Assembly: GCA_964421245.1 (NCBI GenBank)
Contig: CAYQVW010000033.1
Location: forward strand, 1 to 8,207
Reading direction: 5' to 3'
Length of the DNA: 8,207 nt
Source of the DNA: CAYQVW01 sp964421245
GTDB taxonomy: Bacteria; Margulisbacteria; WOR-1; XYC2-FULL-46-14
Within the stretch, counting starts at the first letter, position 1; each line of letters starts with the position of its first letter. The position numbers and the translations under genes are program-made. The notes below the pieces were generated by a model, which ran no database searches, was not told the DNA's origin, and saw nothing but the letters and a program-made list of their open reading frames with translations. Shown here one piece after another: positions 1 through 6,468 of the stretch.

Positions 1-53
1 GGATCATATCTTAATTTAGGCTAAAAGTGGTCCAAAGATTGGGGTCAAGCTCA
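1..53 (-). repeat. IS-like terminal inverted repeat, left edge
   Basis: Read on the minus strand, this edge contains ACCCCAA, four variable bases, TGGACCAC, and further in ATTAAGATATGA. The same blocks occur in the same order at the right edge of the window on the plus strand. An ACCCCAA-N4-TGGACCAC end beginning close to TG is reminiscent of IS3-family terminal inverted repeats. The element body would lie to the left, outside the window, so no transposase can be checked. The outer boundary is uncertain: it could be the TGA at 45-47 or the TGA at 51-53, and the latter is the stop codon of the neighbouring gene. Confidence 0.5.
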
Positions 54-1157
54 GACATCCTCTATGATAGAAATTAAACTTGGAATCGCTCTCTCGTCTC
101 CAATATTGCCTAAAGTATAAATTGCGGATAAAACATTATCACGGTGTTCAGCCTGTCTCCTTGTATCATCAGCAGTCCTACTTCTTCCATCAATAATTTC
201 CAACAAAAGATCCATTCTATCTGGATGTTCAATCTCTGCGAGTTTTGAAATCAGGAGTGCACAATCCTCTTTATGGTTATCAATTAAATGTGCCATAAGT
301 TTATAAGCTGTAACTCCTAACTCTGTTTCCTTTTGACTCAAGCTAGAAATCAGCCAGGGAGATCCAACTATTGTTGGAGTATATCTAAGGAAGCCAAAGA
401 TGTTCGCAATTGCCCCGGCAATGGCTCTATCTAATTCTGTTGGTCGCACCGGGCGCTCCTGCGCCTCATGGTATAAGGCGTCAAAGTATTCGGTAGCTCC
501 CCATCTCCCCAAAATAACTGCTGCTTCCGCTCTTCTCTCATCTGTCTCTCGTTTATTCCTAAACACTTTGGCCCACTGATCTAATAATGCTTGTCTTTCT
601 CCTACCGGTCTGGTGTGGTTAATAATCACACCATCTCTTGCAAGAAATTCATGCCAATCATTGCGCCTATTTGATTCGGGAAGTTCTGCTCTTAATTGTT
701 TGTATATTTTTCTATATTCTTCCGGTTTAGTCCTTGATCCCAAAAAAATCAGTTTTCTTGCCGCATAGTCTGAATCATCTCCAGCCAGAATAAGCTCTTT
801 GTATATTTCTACAGCTCTATACGAAGACGAAAAGGCTCGAGCAAAGTGAAATCCTATGGCCCTATTAGCATTAAGTGAAGGATTGGTAAAATCCCTTAAA
901 GCGGCCGACAAGTCTGCTGGAATCGCTGATTCAATAAGGGTCCTAAGTTTCCGCTCACCAAGCGAAGATAACATAAAATATCGTCCCAGAACATCATCAT
1001 CATAATCAGTAAAAGCTGCTCTGGCCGCCGCAGCATAACGATTATCTCGCAGATGGGTTAGAATTGCTGTTTTTACGGGAACATCCGGAAGAGAACCTTC
1101 CTCCCCTCCACTTCTAAACGCAGAATGAAATTCAGCTCTTCCAGTTCTTAATATCAT
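51..1157 (-). CDS. HEAT-like helical-repeat protein, possibly C-terminally truncated
   Basis: A 368-residue, probably cytoplasmic protein without signal peptide or membrane segment. Residues 1-28 are Gly/Ser/Pro-rich and probably disordered. Residues 29-87 match the upstream 136-residue protein, and the rest is a run of amphipathic helices. The clearest HEAT/PBS-lyase-type repeat is at the very end (SAIYTLGNIGDERAIPSLIS, about 342-361). Such repeats are usually protein-binding scaffolds; no catalytic motif is visible and the partner is unknown. The ATG overlaps the upstream stop as ATGA, and GAGG lies 7 bases before it, so the pair is translationally coupled. The reading frame stops within a few bases of the IS-like repeat, right after a canonical repeat unit, so further repeats may have been lost. 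Confidence 0.8.
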   Translation of the reverse strand: MILRTGRAEFHSAFRSGGEEGSLPDVPVKTAILTHLRDNRYAAAARAAFTDYDDDVLGRYFMLSSLGERKLRTLIESAIPADLSAALRDFTNPSLNANRAIGFHFARAFSSSYRAVEIYKELILAGDDSDYAARKLIFLGSRTKPEEYRKIYKQLRAELPESNRRNDWHEFLARDGVIINHTRPVGERQALLDQWAKVFRNKRETDERRAEAAVILGRWGATEYFDALYHEAQERPVRPTELDRAIAGAIANIFGFLRYTPTIVGSPWLISSLSQKETELGVTAYKLMAHLIDNHKEDCALLISKLAEIEHPDRMDLLLEIIDGRSRTADDTRRQAEHRDNVLSAIYTLGNIGDERAIPSLISIIEDV

Positions 1158-1564
1158 GATAATTCCTCAATTGTTTGTTTTAAAAATAATCGAAGCCTAA
1201 CCTTTTCTCTTGGTTGCAAATATGAATTAAGGTCCATTCCCCTGTTTAGGTAGCCTGACAAAGCTTCGAGGTGTTTCGTTTCATCAAGAGCCGCATTAAG
1301 ATTTACTAAGGCGCTGGTTCGATCGTCTGGGTGAGCATGTTCAAGGAGAGTTCCGAGTTCCTTGGGTTCTAATTCTGTTAGCATTTCAAATCGCGCAACA
1401 ACTGCATCGCCATAACCTGTAAGCGCAATCGTAGCAGCAGCGCTAAAAGCTCCGTTTCCAATATGTGATTGAATGGTTCTTTTTAGTGAGGTTCCTGTGA
1501 TAGGACTTCCACCGCCATCTCTAAAAGGAGAGGGAACCCCAGTTCGTTCAACCGATCCTGCCAT
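1154..1564 (-). CDS. Hypothetical protein, paralogue of the N-terminus of its downstream neighbour
   Basis: A 136-residue soluble protein of unknown function. Residues 28-86 align without gaps to residues 29-87 of the next gene, with about 24 of 59 identities by hand count (shared landmarks: K-x2-I-x2-H, AAA, T-x-Y-x-D-x-V-x2-R, ML-x2-L, L-x-TL-x-E-x-A-x-P-x-D, AL). Both have a short Gly/Pro-rich leader containing FR-x-GG at residues 14-18. The remaining C-terminal part is helical and charged, with no repeat array. The ATG is preceded by GGAGG 10 bases upstream. It overlaps the downstream gene by four bases (ATGA). Co-expression suggests the two proteins work together, for example by competing for one partner or pairing through the shared domain, but this is inference. 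Confidence 0.75.
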   Translation of the reverse strand: MAGSVERTGVPSPFRDGGGSPITGTSLKRTIQSHIGNGAFSAAATIALTGYGDAVVARFEMLTELEPKELGTLLEHAHPDDRTSALVNLNAALDETKHLEALSGYLNRGMDLNSYLQPREKVRLRLFLKQTIEELS

Positions 1565-1689
1565 TTATCCTTTTCCTCCATGGGAATATATTGATATCTA
1601 TATATATATATCGTCAAATTTGGAGGAAAATTTCATCCGATATAGAGGGGTACATCCGGGAAACCTTATTTTGTTCCTATCCAGGGATT
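1565..1689. other. Short intergenic spacer with TA-dinucleotide tract
   Basis: This separates the beta-barrel gene from the helical-repeat pair. It holds the ribosome binding site (GGAGG) and possible promoter of the 136-residue gene and an alternating TA run at about 1599-1611. A second GGAGG on the plus strand near 1621 has no gene after it. No hairpin followed by a T run is seen in either orientation. Confidence 0.6.
1589..1617 (-). promoter_or_regulatory. Possible promoter for the 136/368-residue gene pair
   Basis: TTGACG (1612-1617) is a good -35 element. It is followed by a TA-rich tract and weak -10 candidates, TATCAA at 15-base or TCAATA at 17-base spacing. The -35 and the start of the TA tract are part of a 16-base sequence repeated at 7138-7153 before the 334-residue gene. 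No terminator separates this pair from the envelope operon upstream, so read-through is equally possible. Confidence 0.3.
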
Positions 1690-2394
1690 TTAGAAGGGAT
1701 TCGCCCAAGAGAAACCAACTAAATATTGCTGAGAATCTTTAGTCTGAGCTCCCTTAAGAACGTTGATTGCTCTTCCATCAATCGCAAAGGACGGAATTAT
1801 AAAATAACGGACCCCAGCATTAACCTGAAAAATAGTCTCTCCGGCAAACATGTCTGTCAAAATAGAAAGAGAAGATCCAATTGGGAGATCAAGCCCGGCC
1901 ATACCTAGTGGACGGAACTTGCCAGCCGGGAAATCAGCCATAAAACCAAAAGTAAGTTTTGGTCCTTGTTTTAGCGGTTTGGTCGCTACCATATATACTC
2001 CGGCCTGAGTATGGGAAGCCAAATTCTCGACACCAATTGCAAGAAGCAATGGATCTGATCCATCTCCAATTGCTGGAGAATATTTCATATTGATAAAAAC
2101 ACCTTCACGAACCACTAAGCCAGTATTATCATAGCCCCCAACAAAACCTAATTCAAAATTGTGGAAGGTTCCAAGGTTAGCTTTATAAAGCATCGCAGGG
2201 ACTGAGTTGTTTCCATTTATGGTTGAGCCGTAATCAATTCCAATGTTCCAATTCTTATAAGGAATAACTGTAGCATCTGGAATACGAACTAAACCAGAGG
2301 CTCCATTTACCGACGGTACTGGAAATGAATAGGCAAAGGCACTGCTAATAAGAATAAAACAGAATAAGGCTAAGACAAAAATATTTTTTAGCAT
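1690..2394 (-). CDS. Small outer-membrane beta-barrel protein, YjbH-like start
   Basis: A 234-residue exported protein. Residues 1-21 form a signal peptide (Lys near the start, hydrophobic core, SAFA cleavage site). The mature part has alternating polar/hydrophobic strands rich in Gly and aromatic residues and ends in Phe (SWANPF), the usual C-terminal signature recognised by the Bam machinery. Its first mature segment (VNGASGLVRIPDATVIP, about 29-45) resembles the opening of YjbH/porin-like outer-membrane proteins, where a Gly-rich strand leads to a P-(T/D)-A motif. No enzyme motif is visible; structural or transport roles are both possible. The ATG overlaps the last 7 bases of the glycosyltransferase gene and lacks a clear Shine-Dalgarno, implying translational coupling. 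It is probably the last gene of the envelope operon. Confidence 0.75.
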   Translation of the reverse strand: MLKNIFVLALFCFILISSAFAYSFPVPSVNGASGLVRIPDATVIPYKNWNIGIDYGSTINGNNSVPAMLYKANLGTFHNFELGFVGGYDNTGLVVREGVFINMKYSPAIGDGSDPLLLAIGVENLASHTQAGVYMVATKPLKQGPKLTFGFMADFPAGKFRPLGMAGLDLPIGSSLSILTDMFAGETIFQVNAGVRYFIIPSFAIDGRAINVLKGAQTKDSQQYLVGFSWANPF

Positions 2395-3497
2395 AATAGG
2401 GAATTATATACCTGCTCGACTTGTTTTGCAACCTTACGAGAACAAAATCGATCCAGCGCATCTTCTAATGCCGCCCCTCCCATCTCGCGTCGGAGCCAAT
2501 CATCTTTAAGTAACCGTAAAACATGTTCACAAAAAGAACTCATGTTTCGGTTAACTAAATAACCGTCAAACCCGGAACGAATGGTTCCAACCAATGCTCC
2601 GGCAAATAAAGCGACGACCGGAAGGCCCGCTGCCTTGGCCTCTGCAACAACCAGTCCCTGTGTCTCGGTTAGGGAAGAGAAGACAAAAATGTCTCCTAAG
2701 TAATAATGGCCCATTGCTTCTGGATAAGGCAGCTCTCCCGTCATAATTACATCTTCATGTCTTTGCTTGCTAATTTTTTCAATTAGGGGTCCTCCTCCAA
2801 CCAAAACCAAACGAATATTTTTTTCTTTCTTTTTGATTTTTTGAAAAGCTTTTAGGAGAAAGTCAATATTTTTTTCTTCTGAAATCCTACCGACATAAAG
2901 CAAGACCTTGGCATCTTTGGGAATATTATAACTATCCCTTAATGTTTCTTTCATCTCGGCTGGATCAACCATGTCTAGACGAACGCCCGAAGGAATTACC
3001 TCTATTCTCTTATCAACCCCCCAAGATTTAAGAACTCTTTTAGAGAGTTTGGATGGAGTTATAATTGCGTCGGCCCCGCGACAATAAGAACGCAGATATG
3101 CCGCTATTCCCATTTTTGATAACGGTTCCGGAATATAGCGGGCATAGTGAACATATTTTGTAAAAAGGGTGTGGAAAGAATATACTAATGGGACCTTTCT
3201 TTTTCTGGCCTGATAGCGAGCTAACATTCCGACCTGAAATGGGGTTTGAGAATGAATAATATCAATATCAGGAATTCTATTAATATATGGAATTGCCAAA
3301 CGAAATTTGGGATAACTAGTTGCAATGGATGGAAAGCGGATAATATCTGGATCGGTATCTAGGTGGTTTGGATAGTGTGGTGCAAAAATATAAACTTTAT
3401 GCCCACATTCCCGCAATTCATTAACTAAATTTTCGGTAGAATTAGTAACCCCGCTAAGATAGGGCTTATAGGAATCGGCAAAAAAAGCGATTTTCAC
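2388..3497 (-). CDS. GT4-family glycosyltransferase
   Basis: A 369-residue GT-B fold enzyme of normal family length. The N-terminal acceptor domain starts MKIAFFADSYKPYLSGV, with the glycine loop typical of GT4. HSQTPF (82-87) and FHTLFTKYVHY (108-118) resemble 1,2-diacylglycerol 3-glucosyltransferases and related alpha-glycosyl/mannosyl transferases. The C-terminal nucleotide-sugar domain has VGRISEEKN (202-210), VLVGGGP (231-237) and the EX7E motif at E278/E286 (TETQGLVVAEA). It lacks a signal peptide, so it should act at the inner face of the cytoplasmic membrane. Acceptor may be diacylglycerol, a lipid A precursor or another envelope glycan; sequence alone does not settle this. The start is GTG, overlapping the lpxD stop as GTGA, with a weak AGAAGA site upstream. 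Confidence 0.9.
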   Translation of the reverse strand: MKIAFFADSYKPYLSGVTNSTENLVNELRECGHKVYIFAPHYPNHLDTDPDIIRFPSIATSYPKFRLAIPYINRIPDIDIIHSQTPFQVGMLARYQARKRKVPLVYSFHTLFTKYVHYARYIPEPLSKMGIAAYLRSYCRGADAIITPSKLSKRVLKSWGVDKRIEVIPSGVRLDMVDPAEMKETLRDSYNIPKDAKVLLYVGRISEEKNIDFLLKAFQKIKKKEKNIRLVLVGGGPLIEKISKQRHEDVIMTGELPYPEAMGHYYLGDIFVFSSLTETQGLVVAEAKAAGLPVVALFAGALVGTIRSGFDGYLVNRNMSSFCEHVLRLLKDDWLRREMGGAALEDALDRFCSRKVAKQVEQVYNSLLC

Positions 3498-4405
3498 TTT
3501 TCTTCTAGTAGTCGGCGTAGTTTTGCTTGCTCACGCAGCTCTTTTTTATGTTCTTGAGCAGGAAAGCCAGATACAATAGAATTCTTTGGGATGCTCTTTG
3601 TTACGCCAGACTTACCTAATACAACACAATTGTCACCAACTGTAATATGTCCATTGAAGGCACACTGCCCTGCCACCATAACGTGGTCTCCAAAAGTAAC
3701 CGATCCGGCAAAGCCAACTTGCGCAGTAATTAGACAGTGTTTTCCGATTTTACAGTTATGGGCAATATGGGTAAGATTGTCGATTTTGGTTCCTTGCCCT
3801 ATTACTGTCTCTCCAAGCGCGCCACGAGCAATGCAAACCCCAGCATAAATTTCTACATCGTCTTCTATAATAAGCTTTCCGATTTGAGGGATTTTGGTGG
3901 CTGCCTCTTTGGTCGGAATAAAGCCATATCCATCTACTCCCAAGACTGCCCCAGAATGCACAATTACATTTCTGCCAATCTCAACATTGTCATAAACTGA
4001 AACGTTAGGATAGATTATTGAGTTGTCACCGATTTTAGAATTTTCTCCAATATAAACAAAAGGACCAATTGAAACGTTCTTTCCAATCTTGGCATTTTTT
4101 TCTACGATTGCGGTTTTATGAATTCCCGGTTTAACTTTAGGTCGGTTAGAAAAAAGGGGGAGCAATTGTGCCATGGCTAAGCGTGGGTTTTTAACTAAGA
4201 CTGCGGGCTTTGAACCCTCACTCCCTAAGGCTGCGACTATCGCAGAAGCATTACTCTGCTCGGCTGCTTCAAGGAACTTCTTCTCTAAAACAAAAACTAA
4301 ATCTCCATTTTGCGCAGCTTCAATCAAAGAAAGCTTATTAATTTCTGTCGGTTTTTCTTCCCTTAGAACCCCAGAAACAATTTTTGCTATTTCGGACAGT
4401 TTCAC
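3494..4405 (-). CDS. lpxD: UDP-3-O-acylglucosamine N-acyltransferase
   Basis: LpxD transfers a 3-hydroxyacyl chain from acyl carrier protein to the 2-amino group of UDP-3-O-acylglucosamine, the third step of lipid A synthesis, in the cytoplasm as a homotrimer. The 303 residues show the LpxD order: an N-terminal uridine-binding domain (1-about 95), a left-handed beta-helix of hexapeptide repeats (about 98-266, for example AKIGKN, CKIGKH) and a short C-terminal helix (about 284-303). The catalytic base is H216 in HIAHN. GVDGYGF (156-162) corresponds to the conserved G-x-DG-(F/Y)-GF segment. It is about 40 residues shorter than the E. coli enzyme, mainly in the C-terminal helices. The start is GTG, two bases after the ompH stop and without a clear Shine-Dalgarno, so it is probably coupled to ompH. 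Confidence 0.95.
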   Translation of the reverse strand: MKLSEIAKIVSGVLREEKPTEINKLSLIEAAQNGDLVFVLEKKFLEAAEQSNASAIVAALGSEGSKPAVLVKNPRLAMAQLLPLFSNRPKVKPGIHKTAIVEKNAKIGKNVSIGPFVYIGENSKIGDNSIIYPNVSVYDNVEIGRNVIVHSGAVLGVDGYGFIPTKEAATKIPQIGKLIIEDDVEIYAGVCIARGALGETVIGQGTKIDNLTHIAHNCKIGKHCLITAQVGFAGSVTFGDHVMVAGQCAFNGHITVGDNCVVLGKSGVTKSIPKNSIVSGFPAQEHKKELREQAKLRRLLEEK

Positions 4406-4407
4406 GG

Positions 4408-4863
4408 CTATTTATTTAGTTCGGAAATAACCATGTCGGTAACGTCCATTCCACCGACAATAACAACTTGCTTATCAACAATCATTTCAAGCCCTAGTTT
4501 CTTAATAACCTTATTTGAGGCAGCGAGAATTTTACCTTGAAGCTTAGTAGTAAGCTCTTGGTTTAGTTTGAGCAATTCTTTTCTTTTTGGCTCTAGTTTT
4601 TTCTCCAAGTCTTTTCTCATTTTTTCTAGATCAGACTTATCTTTTCCGTCTTTTTCGGCTTTGAGTAATTTCTTTTGGCTCTCTTCAAATTCTTTTTGAA
4701 AAGCCTTTTGTTTCTTGTCTAATTCTTTTTGTGCTTTCTCTGTTCCTTTATATTGTTTAAAAACCTTTTGGACTTCGATATATCCAATGCTTGATGTGGC
4801 AGCAGCCGCCTGTAACCCCAAAAGAGAGACTAAGCATAAACAAACTACTAATTTTTTAAACAT
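4408..4863 (-). CDS. ompH: OmpH/Skp-family periplasmic chaperone
   Basis: A 151-residue exported protein of the Skp family, which holds unfolded outer-membrane proteins in the periplasm on their way to the Bam complex. Residues 1-22 are a signal peptide (Lys-Lys, hydrophobic core, Ala-rich cleavage region). IGYIEVQKVFKQYKG (26-40) is the characteristic first strand/helix of the family. Residues about 41-120 are a highly charged Lys/Glu coiled coil forming the tentacle, and GLEMIVDKQVVIVGGMDVTD (124-143) is the returning body strand region. AAGGAGGAA lies just before the ATG (GGAGG 6 bases away), the strongest ribosome site in the window. It heads the operon with lpxD directly behind, a classic pairing, but bamA, often just upstream, is absent here. 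Confidence 0.92.
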   Translation of the reverse strand: MFKKLVVCLCLVSLLGLQAAAATSSIGYIEVQKVFKQYKGTEKAQKELDKKQKAFQKEFEESQKKLLKAEKDGKDKSDLEKMRKDLEKKLEPKRKELLKLNQELTTKLQGKILAASNKVIKKLGLEMIVDKQVVIVGGMDVTDMVISELNK

Positions 4864-4889
4864 GGTGTTCCTCCTTAAAGTTTTAGCTT

Positions 4890-4905
4890 AATAGACATTA
4901 TAACA
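4890..4905 (-). promoter_or_regulatory. Extended -10 promoter of the ompH operon
   Basis: On the minus strand TGTTATAAT is a perfect extended -10 element (TATAAT at 4897-4902, TG at 4904-4905). No good -35 stands 17 bases upstream, as expected for extended -10 promoters; TTGAAA is present but 22 bases away. The predicted start near 4890 gives a leader of about 27 bases containing the strong Shine-Dalgarno. Confidence 0.7.
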
Positions 4906-5020
4906 TAAATAACCTGAAATTTTTTTTCAAAAAGGGGCTATGCTATCTATGCTAAGTAAATCTTTGAAGGAGCAAGAAAAAAGTGAGCTCTTTCTCTTAA
5001 CGAAGGTAAGAAAACACTTG

Positions 5021-5039
5021 TTAATGCATCGCGCATTAA
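5021..5039. other. Hairpin, 7-bp perfect stem
   Basis: TTAATGC (5021-5027) pairs perfectly with GCATTAA (5033-5039) around the loop ATCGC. No T run follows in either direction, so it is unlikely to be a terminator. It is the first of three hairpins in the spacer. Confidence 0.6.
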
Positions 5040-5046
5040 GGGCCTT

Positions 5047-5064
5047 AGTGGCGGTATTGCCACT
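5047..5064. other. Hairpin, part of an overlapping set of alternative stems
   Basis: AGTGGC (5047-5052) pairs with GCCACT (5059-5064); a G-T wobble extends the stem to 7 bp with loop GTAT. The same bases can pair elsewhere: TATTGCC (5055-5061) with GGCAATA (5073-5079), and CACTTC (5061-5066) with GAAGTG (5086-5091). The stems exclude one another, as in an RNA switch, though no ligand class is recognised. Confidence 0.5.
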
Positions 5065-5103
5065 TCTCAGAAGGCAATAGTCATCGAAGTGATACAGGGA
5101 TCG

Positions 5104-5132
5104 GAGGGATTAGCTGAATAAGCTAGTCCCTC
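5104..5132. other. Strong 12-bp hairpin without T run
   Basis: GAGGGATTAGCT (5104-5115) pairs with AGCTAGTCCCTC (5121-5132), 12 pairs including one G-T, around the loop GAATA. The following bases on the plus strand are AAAAACACC, and downstream on the minus strand is CGATCCC, so neither direction has the T run of an intrinsic terminator. The TAA ending the small open frame sits at the loop. It could insulate the ATPase promoter or close a small RNA. Confidence 0.6.
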
Positions 5133-5141
5133 AAAAACACC

Positions 5142-5170
5142 TTGACTAATTTGCAGTATTACTATAAAAT
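5142..5170 (+). promoter_or_regulatory. Sigma-70-type promoter of the ATPase gene (leaderless)
   Basis: TTGACT (5142-5147), a 17-base spacer and TAAAAT (5165-5170), each box one mismatch from consensus. A start seven bases past the -10 would be at 5177, which is the A of the ATG. The transcript is therefore predicted to have no leader, which agrees with the absence of a Shine-Dalgarno. Confidence 0.65.
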
Positions 5171-5176
5171 AGACAC

Positions 5177-6403
5177 ATGTACAAGAAGCGTCACCTAGGG
5201 TCCCTGATTCTGAAGCTATCAAAAAGTTTCCCTGTCATTTTATTGACAGGGCCAAGGCAGGTTGGCAAAACAACCCTACTTAAGCATCTGCGAAAAAAAA
5301 TAAAGCACTCCTATGTCTCACTGGATGAATTTGAAATTCGCTCTTTGGCCAAGAATGACCCTGCATTGTTTCTGCAGCAAAACCCTCCCCCCCTTATCAT
5401 TGACGAAATTCAATATGCCCCTCAATTGCTCCCGTATATAAAAGCCGAAGCTGACAAAAAAGAAGGGAGCTGCTCCTATTGGATTACTGGTTCTCAGCAT
5501 TTCTATTTGATGAGGGGCGTTTCGGAGTCTTTGGCTGGGAGAATCGGAATACTAAAACTGCTGGGGTTTTCTCGTGGGGAAGAAAAGAACAAGCCCCTAT
5601 CCAGATCCCCTTGGGATATTGACTCCATTAAATTGGCTCAAAAATACTCGGGAACAAACCTAAAACTGTTGTTTCAGCGAATTATAAAAGGTAGCTTCCC
5701 AAGGCTTTTTCAAAAAAATGCTCCTCCCCTTGAAACATTTTATGGTTCGTACATTCAAACCTACATAGACCGGGACCTAAGAGACATGGTTAGACAGGCA
5801 TCTATTTCAAGCTTTGAAATATTTCTACGTCTGTGCGCAGCCCGGACAGGACAAATGCTAAATCTTTCTGATCTGGCTCGCGATAGCAACATAAGCGTAA
5901 ATACTGCCAAAGAATGGCTAAGCTTATTAGAAGCAAGCGGGCAAATATTTTTTTTAAGACCTTATTATAAAAATATCAGCAAGCGACTGATTAAAACTCC
6001 TAAGATGTACTTTCTAGATACTGGGCTAGTTTGCTATTTAACTGGATGGAAAACGGCAGAAACCGCCGCCAAGGGCGCCATGGCTGGAGCATTGTTCGAA
6101 ACTTTTGTTGTTGGGGAAATAATCCGGAGCTATTGGAATCACGGCCAAGAAGTCTCTTTGTGGTATTTCCGAACAAAAGAAAAGGATGAAGTTGATATTG
6201 TTATAGAAAAAGACGGGAAGCTTTATCCGATTGAAATAAAACTAGCATCAAGAATAACCGCACAAAAAATAAAAGGAATAAAAAGCCTCGCAAAAACAAA
6301 GGCAATACTTGGAAAAAGCCTCGTGATATCAACAGCCAAGAAGGCATATTCTCTTGACAAAAACACCTTGGTCGTTCCCTACACTATAGTTCAAGATTTA
6401 TAA
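5177..6403 (+). CDS. AAA_14/DUF4143 family ATPase
   Basis: A 408-residue protein of the usual family length and order. The N-terminal AAA domain has Walker A GPRQVGKT (25-32), Walker B LIIDE (73-77), sensor-like YWITGSQ (101-107) and SLAGR (118-122). A winged-helix-like section follows (about 227-262, LSDLARDSNISVNTAKEWLS). The C-terminal DUF4143 domain has a PD-(D/E)XK nuclease-like core: EVD (D340) and EIK (E353, K355). These ATPases are common in bacteria and archaea, often as many scattered copies, and their cellular role is not established. All core motifs look intact. No partner gene is evident: the flanking genes are unrelated and the upstream operon runs the other way. The start codon directly follows a promoter and lacks a Shine-Dalgarno. 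Confidence 0.92.
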   Translation: MYKKRHLGSLILKLSKSFPVILLTGPRQVGKTTLLKHLRKKIKHSYVSLDEFEIRSLAKNDPALFLQQNPPPLIIDEIQYAPQLLPYIKAEADKKEGSCSYWITGSQHFYLMRGVSESLAGRIGILKLLGFSRGEEKNKPLSRSPWDIDSIKLAQKYSGTNLKLLFQRIIKGSFPRLFQKNAPPLETFYGSYIQTYIDRDLRDMVRQASISSFEIFLRLCAARTGQMLNLSDLARDSNISVNTAKEWLSLLEASGQIFFLRPYYKNISKRLIKTPKMYFLDTGLVCYLTGWKTAETAAKGAMAGALFETFVVGEIIRSYWNHGQEVSLWYFRTKEKDEVDIVIEKDGKLYPIEIKLASRITAQKIKGIKSLAKTKAILGKSLVISTAKKAYSLDKNTLVVPYTIVQDL

Positions 6404-6449
6404 GAAAAAAGGGAGTGGAGCAAGAAAACAAAAAATAACAATAAATACA

Positions 6450-6458
6450 TGTTATACT
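6450..6458 (+). promoter_or_regulatory. Extended -10 promoter before the secreted protein gene
   Basis: TGTTATACT is an extended -10 element, one mismatch from TGnTATAAT; no -35 is visible in the A-rich sequence before it. The predicted start near 6465 leaves only about four bases before the ATG at 6469, and no Shine-Dalgarno is present. Confidence 0.45.
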
Positions 6459-6468
6459 GTATATTACT

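Larger units (their letters stand above)
4940..5121 (+). pseudogene. Possible frameshifted small gene or coding remnant
   Basis: Two overlapping open frames, each shorter than 50 codons. The first starts at ATG 4940 or 4949 (AAGGGG upstream) and runs to TAG at 5078-5080, giving an unremarkable basic C-terminus. The second, open from 4987 to TAA at 5119-5121, has no usable start codon but looks more like real coding: about three quarters of its codons begin with a purine, and it reads protein-like text such as GLSGGIATSQKAIVIEVIQG. Joining them by a -1 shift near 4991-4999 would give a soluble protein of about 60 residues with no known relative. A decayed gene, a programmed frameshift or chance are all possible; the overlapping hairpins may instead point to an RNA. 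Confidence 0.25.
4864..5176. other. Divergent intergenic region, 313 bases, unusually structured
   Basis: This lies between the divergently transcribed ompH operon and the ATPase gene. From left to right it holds the ompH promoter, a CTATGCTATCTATGCTA partial repeat (4938-4954), a possible frameshifted small coding sequence (4940-5121), hairpins at 5021-5039, 5047-5064 and 5104-5132, and the ATPase promoter (5142-5170). None of the hairpins is followed by a T run, so none is a standard intrinsic terminator. Confidence 0.7.

Noticed and set aside
1599..1611. TA dinucleotide run as a genuine microsatellite or phase-variation switch
   Set aside because: The run is short and its position between -35 and -10 candidates is uncertain; it was kept only as part of the promoter description.
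1473..1742. Plus-strand open frame of 89 codons
   Set aside because: It overlaps the start of the 136-residue gene and the end of the barrel gene on the other strand, has low-complexity Ile/Tyr residues from the TA tract and shows no family features.
3591..4430. Several plus-strand open frames of about 85 codons opposite lpxD
   Set aside because: They are antisense shadows of the repetitive lpxD hexapeptide coding sequence, which is a firm assignment.
4940..5132. tmRNA, 6S RNA, SRP RNA, RNase P or a named riboswitch in the spacer
   Set aside because: None of the diagnostic elements (tag peptide and CCA end, closing stem with central bubble, SRP tetraloop domain, RNase P core, known aptamer cores) could be found.
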